Positions 58,792 through 64,000 of a stretch of DNA of 64,000 nt are shown piece by piece (position 1 is the first letter of the stretch; the number at the start of each line of letters is the position of its first letter). The notes under the pieces were generated by a model. That model saw nothing but the letters and a program-made list of their open reading frames with translations, was not told the DNA's origin and ran no database searches. This stretch comes from DATAOG01 sp963753685 (lineage in GTDB: Bacteria > Pseudomonadota > Alphaproteobacteria > Geminicoccales > Geminicoccaceae). The DNA lies in assembly GCA_963753685.1 (NCBI GenBank), contig CAVWDE010000021.1, positions 62,001 to 126,000 of the forward strand, in the 5' to 3' direction. The position numbers were made by a program, and so were the translations under genes.

Positions 58792-60738
58792 TCAGAACGA
58801 GCCCGAGTCCGGCAGCCGCGGGGCCGGTCCGCTCGGTACCTGGCCGTCGGCGCCGATCAGCCGGTTGATCGCGGCGCCATCGATCTCGACCCGATAGTCG
58901 CGCCTCAGCGAGGCCTCGAACTGCGCCAGCAGATCGTTGCGCAGCTCGGTCTGGAGCTCGCTCTCGAGCTGCTTCTTGCCGTCCGGATCGGTGCTCGGAT
59001 CGGCCGCGATCACCTCGTCGGTCGCGACCACGGCAAAGCCGTCGCCGACCTCGATCACCTGGCCCCCGACCTCGCCCGGCGCGGTCGCGAACAGGGCGTG
59101 CACCACGGCCCGGTTGATCCCCTGATCGCTGCCCTGGGCGTCGCGCTTGACCGGCTTGATCGGCTTGACCTCGAGCTTGTCGGCCGCCGCCAGCGTCGCG
59201 AGCGTGGCTCCGTCCTGCAGGCGCTTGAGCAGATCCTCCGCCTGCTTGTGCGCCAGATCGTGGCGCTGCTCAGCCTGCCATGCCTCGACCAGCTGCGGCC
59301 GCACCTCGTCGACCGACTTGACCCGGGGTGCCGTGACCTCGTCGACATGGAGCACGAAATAGCTACCGGCCTCGGTCTCCTCGAGCAGGCTCTGCTCGCC
59401 GGCCGTGGTCTGGAAGGCGACCTTGAGGAACTCGGGCCAGGGCGGCAGCCCGTCCGGGCGCTTGCCGTCGGCATCGTTGCCCTTGGCATCGATCGGCGGC
59501 AGCGACTTGGCTTCCAGGCCGACCGCCTTGGCGGCATCGGCCAGGCTGCCCCCGCCGGCCAGCTGGTCGTCCAGGCGGGTCGCGACGTCCGGCAGCTTGT
59601 CCTTGGCCTCGCGGAGCGCCAGCTCCTTGGCGAGGTCGTCGTGGATCACGTCGAGCGGCACGACCGCCTCGGGCGTGATCGCGCTGACCTTGAACAGATG
59701 CCAGCCGAAGGGGCTCTGAACCGGCTGACTGACCTGACCCTCGGTCAGCCCGAACACCACGTCGGCGAGCTCGGCCGGCAGGTCTTTGCGCGTCAGCTCG
59801 CCGAGCTCTTCGCTGTGCAGGCCCTGGTCGGCGAGCGCGGCCGCCACCTCCTCGAAGCTCTTGCCGGCGACCACCTGCTGCTCCGCCTTGTCGATGGTCG
59901 CCCGATCGGGCGCCAGCAGCTCCGTCACCTTGCGCTGCGCCGGGGTGCGATAGCTGTCGATCCGCGCCTGATATTCGGCCTTGACCTGGTCGTCGCTGAC
60001 CGTGACCTCGCCGACCAGATCCTCGGGCTTGAGCGTGATGAAGGTCAGCCGGCGATATTGCGGGGTCGTGTACTTGTCCTGGTGATCGTCGTGATACTTG
60101 GTCAGCTGATTTTCGGTCGGCTGCGGCGGGTCGGTGATCGACGCCGCCTCGATCGCCACGTAGTGGCCGCGCCGCTGCTCGTTGCGATAGCGGTAGAGCG
60201 CGTCGACCAGGGTCGCGGGCACGGTCACCGGGCCGGCCAGGCTGCCGGTCAGCGTGCTCGTGACCACGTCCTGCCGCAGGCTCGCGAGATAGCCCTGCTC
60301 GGTCAGCCCGTTGGCATGCAGGAGCTGCTCGAAGCGGTCGCGATCGAACTTGCCGGCGGTCTGAAACATCGGATTGTCGGTGATCATCTGCCTGAGCGTG
60401 TCGTCGGCGACCGTCAGACCCATGTCGCGGGCGCGCAGGTCGATCAGGCGACGCGCGATCAGATCCTGCAGGGTCTGCTGCATCAGCCCGAGCTGGATCG
60501 CCTGCTGGCGATCGATGGTGCCGCCGACTCGGCGCTGCAGGGTGCTCAGCGCGCGACTGAAGTTGTCGGCCAGCTCGCTGGCCGGGATCGGCACGCCGCC
60601 GACGCTGGCGACGCTCGGATTGTGCGAGCCGCGGAAGAACACGTCGCCGATGCCCCAGATCCCAAAGCTGACCACGAGCAGCAGGAGCAGGACCTTGACG
60701 ACCCAGGATGCCGCCTGTTGGCGGAGCACGTTGAGCAT
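58792..60738 (-). CDS. ppiD: PpiD-like periplasmic peptidyl-prolyl isomerase/chaperone
   Basis: A 648-residue inner-membrane chaperone facing the periplasm. One N-terminal membrane helix (VVKVLLLLLVVSFGIWGIGDVFF), a SurA_N-type chaperone domain (about 35-200, ASELADNFSRALSTLQRRVG), and a parvulin-like domain (about 265-365, GLHSEELGELTRKDLPAELADVVFGL in parts, SPFGWHLFKVSAI). It helps outer-membrane and secreted proteins fold after Sec export. The upstream promoter is readable at 60799-60827. Confidence 0.92.
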   Translation of the reverse strand: MLNVLRQQAASWVVKVLLLLLVVSFGIWGIGDVFFRGSHNPSVASVGGVPIPASELADNFSRALSTLQRRVGGTIDRQQAIQLGLMQQTLQDLIARRLIDLRARDMGLTVADDTLRQMITDNPMFQTAGKFDRDRFEQLLHANGLTEQGYLASLRQDVVTSTLTGSLAGPVTVPATLVDALYRYRNEQRRGHYVAIEAASITDPPQPTENQLTKYHDDHQDKYTTPQYRRLTFITLKPEDLVGEVTVSDDQVKAEYQARIDSYRTPAQRKVTELLAPDRATIDKAEQQVVAGKSFEEVAAALADQGLHSEELGELTRKDLPAELADVVFGLTEGQVSQPVQSPFGWHLFKVSAITPEAVVPLDVIHDDLAKELALREAKDKLPDVATRLDDQLAGGGSLADAAKAVGLEAKSLPPIDAKGNDADGKRPDGLPPWPEFLKVAFQTTAGEQSLLEETEAGSYFVLHVDEVTAPRVKSVDEVRPQLVEAWQAEQRHDLAHKQAEDLLKRLQDGATLATLAAADKLEVKPIKPVKRDAQGSDQGINRAVVHALFATAPGEVGGQVIEVGDGFAVVATDEVIAADPSTDPDGKKQLESELQTELRNDLLAQFEASLRRDYRVEIDGAAINRLIGADGQVPSGPAPRLPDSGSF

Positions 60739-60798
60739 GATCGACCAGGGACTTTGCTATCTCGACCGGTGCCAGCCGGTCACCCGAACGGCTGCCCC

Positions 60799-60827
60799 AA
60801 TGTAGGCAGCGGCCGGCACGCCGGCAA
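60799..60827 (-). promoter_or_regulatory. Putative promoter of ppiD-trpE
   Basis: On the minus strand TTGCCG (60822-60827), 17-base spacer, TACATT (60799-60804). The -10 region shares CCCAATGTAGGCAG with the erpA promoter at about 10571. Confidence 0.55.
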
Positions 60828-60850
60828 CCGGCAAGTTGGCACGCCGGACG

Positions 60851-60880
60851 CTGGCAAGCCCGCGCTGCCTGTGCTAGAGA
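60851..60880 (+). promoter_or_regulatory. Weak promoter candidate for tpiA
   Basis: CTGGCA (60851-60856), 18-base spacer, TAGAGA (60875-60880) with a preceding TGC extended -10. Confidence 0.35.
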
Positions 60881-60925
60881 GGCGCCGCGTCGAGCCCGGC
60901 GCGGGTCGCTGCGTGGTGACTGCTG

Positions 60926-61693
60926 ATGCCTCTGGCGACGCCGATCGTGATCGGCAATTGGAAGATGAACGGTCTGCGCGCCGACGGCCTCGCCCGGATG
61001 CGGGCGCTGCGCGCGCGCGAGCCGGTCGCATTTCGCGCCGGCACGCTCGGCATCTGTCCGCCGGCGACCCTCCTGGCCCTGATCCAGCCGGCGCTGGTCG
61101 GCAGCGCGATCCTGCTCGGCGGCCAGGACTGCTCGAGCGAGGCCCGCGGCGCGCACACGGGCGATCTCAGCGCCGCCATGCTGGCCGACACTGGCTGCCG
61201 GCTGGTGATCGTCGGCCACTCCGAGCGCCGGCATGGCCACGGCGAGGCGGACGGCCTGGTCCGGGCCAAGGCGACCGCGGCCCAGGCCGCCGGCCTGATC
61301 CCGATCCTGTGCATCGGCGAGACCGAGGCGGAGTGGCTGGCCGGCCGCACGCTCGAGGTGCTCGACGGCCAGCTCGAGGGCAGCCTGCCGGAAGCGGCCT
61401 CGGCGGCCAATCTGATCATTGCCTACGAGCCGGTCTGGGCGATCGGTACCGGGCGCACTCCGAGCCTGGACGACATCGCCCGCACCCACGCCCATCTGCG
61501 CGCGCGGCTGGTAGCCCTGGCGGCCGACGGGGCCGGCCTCGCCCTGCTCTACGGCGGCTCGGTCAAGGCCAGCAACGCCGAGGAGATCATGGCGCTCGCC
61601 GAGGTCGACGGCGTGCTGGTCGGCGGCGCCAGTCTTGATGCCGACGAATTTCTGGCCATCTACACGGCCGGGCAGGCGGCCGGTGCTGCCTGA
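60926..61693 (+). CDS. tpiA: Triosephosphate isomerase
   Basis: A 255-residue glycolytic enzyme. IVIGNWKMNG holds the active-site Asn-Lys; VIVGHSERR the electrophilic His; AYEPVWAIGTG the catalytic Glu and loop 6; LLYGGSVKASNAEEIM and GVLVGGASLDADEF the phosphate site. Divergent from ppiD, followed by secG. Confidence 0.97.
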   Translation: MPLATPIVIGNWKMNGLRADGLARMRALRAREPVAFRAGTLGICPPATLLALIQPALVGSAILLGGQDCSSEARGAHTGDLSAAMLADTGCRLVIVGHSERRHGHGEADGLVRAKATAAQAAGLIPILCIGETEAEWLAGRTLEVLDGQLEGSLPEAASAANLIIAYEPVWAIGTGRTPSLDDIARTHAHLRARLVALAADGAGLALLYGGSVKASNAEEIMALAEVDGVLVGGASLDADEFLAIYTAGQAAGAA

Positions 61694-61795
61694 CCCGCAG
61701 GGGCGGTGGCGCCGCCCGCCACCCGGCGGCCTGGATCCCGGTCGCCTGCGAGCCGGAAACCTTGAACCCTCAGCCTGAACTTATGTGATCGGCGT

Positions 61796-62155
61796 ATGAC
61801 GACCATCATCCTGATCGTGCATCTGCTGATCGCGCTGGCCCTGGTCGGCGTGATCCTGCTGCAACGCTCCGAGGGCGGCGCGCTCGGCATGGGCGGCGGC
61901 GGCTTCGGCGGCCTCATGACCGGCCGGGCGTCGGCCAATCTTTTGACCCGGACCACGGCCGTGCTGGCCGCCATCTTCATCACGACCAGCCTGGTGCTGG
62001 CGATCGCGGCCGGCCGCGGCTCGACGCCGCGCTCGATTCTCGACCAGCCGACGACCACCCCGGCGGCGCCGGCGGGCTCGGAGGCCCCAGTCAATCCCGC
62101 GACTCCGGCGCCGCCGGCCGCACCGGCCGAGCCGAGCGCGCCGGTCGCCAAATGA
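61796..62155 (+). CDS. secG: Preprotein translocase subunit SecG
   Basis: A 119-residue membrane protein of SecYEG. The first helix TTIILIVHLLIALALVGVIL is followed by LQRSEGGALGMGGG and GLMTGRASANLLTRTTAVLAAIF, the conserved core. The C-terminal tail is Pro/Ala-rich. tpiA-secG-pyrG is a widespread order. Confidence 0.95.
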   Translation: MTTIILIVHLLIALALVGVILLQRSEGGALGMGGGGFGGLMTGRASANLLTRTTAVLAAIFITTSLVLAIAAGRGSTPRSILDQPTTTPAAPAGSEAPVNPATPAPPAAPAEPSAPVAK

Positions 62156-62247
62156 GCGGCCAGGTCAGCAGCCAGGAGCGGACGGCCGATCGGGCGGCAG
62201 GCTCGGGCCGCCCTGCTGGCAGGCCGCACCGGTCGCGCTTTTCGCGA

Positions 62248-62276
62248 TTGCCCTGCGCGCGGTTCTGGCCGATAGT
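62248..62276 (+). promoter_or_regulatory. Putative promoter of pyrG
   Basis: TTGCCC (62248-62253), 17-base spacer, GATAGT (62271-62276). The predicted start near 62283 is only a few bases from the pyrG ATG (62286), implying a leaderless or nearly leaderless mRNA; no Shine-Dalgarno is seen. Confidence 0.5.
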
Positions 62277-62285
62277 CCTGCTCCC

Positions 62286-63914
<1,629 letters not shown>

Positions 63915-63929
63915 GGAAGGGAGCGAGAG

Positions 63930-64000
63930 GTGAACCGGCAGATTGCCATCGGCACGCTCACGATCAGCAACGAGCTGCCATTCGTGCTGATCGCCGGGCC
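63930..64000 (+). CDS. kdsA: 2-dehydro-3-deoxyphosphooctonate aldolase (KDO-8-P synthase), 3' cut by window end
   Basis: Only the first 23 codons are in the window. GTG start at 63930; the visible sequence includes ISNELPFVLIAG, the conserved opening of KdsA just before the GPC/xxE motif. KdsA makes KDO-8-phosphate for lipopolysaccharide, and pyrG-kdsA is a common order. A GAGCGAGAGG stretch precedes the start. Confidence 0.8.
   Translation, partial: MNRQIAIGTLTISNELPFVLIAG

Noticed and set aside
58087..61638. An 1183-codon rightward open frame
   Set aside because: It runs opposite trpE and ppiD, whose conserved motifs are clear, and its translation is Arg/Gly/Asp-rich without family similarity. 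Such long shadows are expected in GC-rich coding DNA.

Overview
This window is GC-rich DNA with wall-to-wall genes, short intergenic gaps and many ATGA-type overlaps. The conserved blocks dgt-argS-SPOR-nagZ-scpA-scpB-tatABC-serS-surE-nlpD, yajC-secD-secF and lexA-moeA-moaC-trpC-trpD-trpG with trpE-ppiD-tpiA-secG-pyrG-kdsA are typical of Alphaproteobacteria. So are the ErpA, DUF1127 and divergent polysaccharide deacetylase genes and a GTTC-N7-GTTC LexA box. Together they point to a Rhodospirillales- or Geminicoccales-like alphaproteobacterium; the family is an inference. No tRNA, rRNA, CRISPR array or intact insertion sequence was found.

Layout. 0-5.4 kb is an accessory zone. It holds an ATP-grasp-like gene with a broken frame, a BrnT/BrnA toxin-antitoxin pair, a small monooxygenase, a PIN toxin with its partner, a nucleoside deaminase, a RelB/DinJ remnant and two orphan genes of much lower GC. 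5.4-10.5 kb has a CocE-type hydrolase, an ATP-grasp ligase, a HhH endonuclease-like protein, xthA and erpA. 10.6-24.8 kb is the core block dgt to nlpD, covering nucleotide control, tRNA charging, wall recycling, chromosome condensation and Tat export. 24.9-29.0 kb is accessory: an MNT nucleotidyltransferase with a decayed HEPN partner, a DUF815 ATPase, a LysR regulator divergent from a DUF1127 gene, and a membrane hydrolase. 29.2-32.6 kb is the Sec accessory operon yajC-secD-secF plus an Mth938/NDUFAF3-like gene. 32.7-41.3 kb holds stress and signalling genes: CBS protein, TraT lipoprotein, Fe-type SOD, 3-hydroxybutyrate dehydrogenase, a membrane cyclase coupled to a squalene-synthase-like NDUFAF6-type gene, a hybrid histidine kinase with a MEDS protein, and CreA. 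41.4-49.3 kb holds argE, an M14-like deacylase, a hydrolase coupled to a 485-residue protein of unknown function, a methyltransferase, trmFO and a TAXI-type solute-binding lipoprotein. 49.7-64 kb holds a GDPD, lexA, moeA, a continuous trpC-moaC frame, trpD, trpG, a divergent polysaccharide deacetylase, trpE, ppiD, tpiA, secG, pyrG and the start of kdsA.

Two themes stand out. First, four otherwise well-conserved genes (ATP-grasp, xthA, argE, methyltransferase) are each broken by exactly one extra base in GC-rich sequence. This looks more like systematic sequencing error than four independent decays, and it also bears on whether the trpC-moaC fusion is real. Second, several regulatory sites can be read directly: a consensus promoter for erpA that overlaps the dgt start codon and carries a 19-bp tandem duplication, a LysR-type palindrome upstream of the DUF1127 promoter, the LexA box, the trpG promoter created where a deacetylase gene interrupts the trp operon, and a hairpin between the deacetylase and trpE. 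Two genes appear to start at CTG codons overlapping the preceding stop codon.
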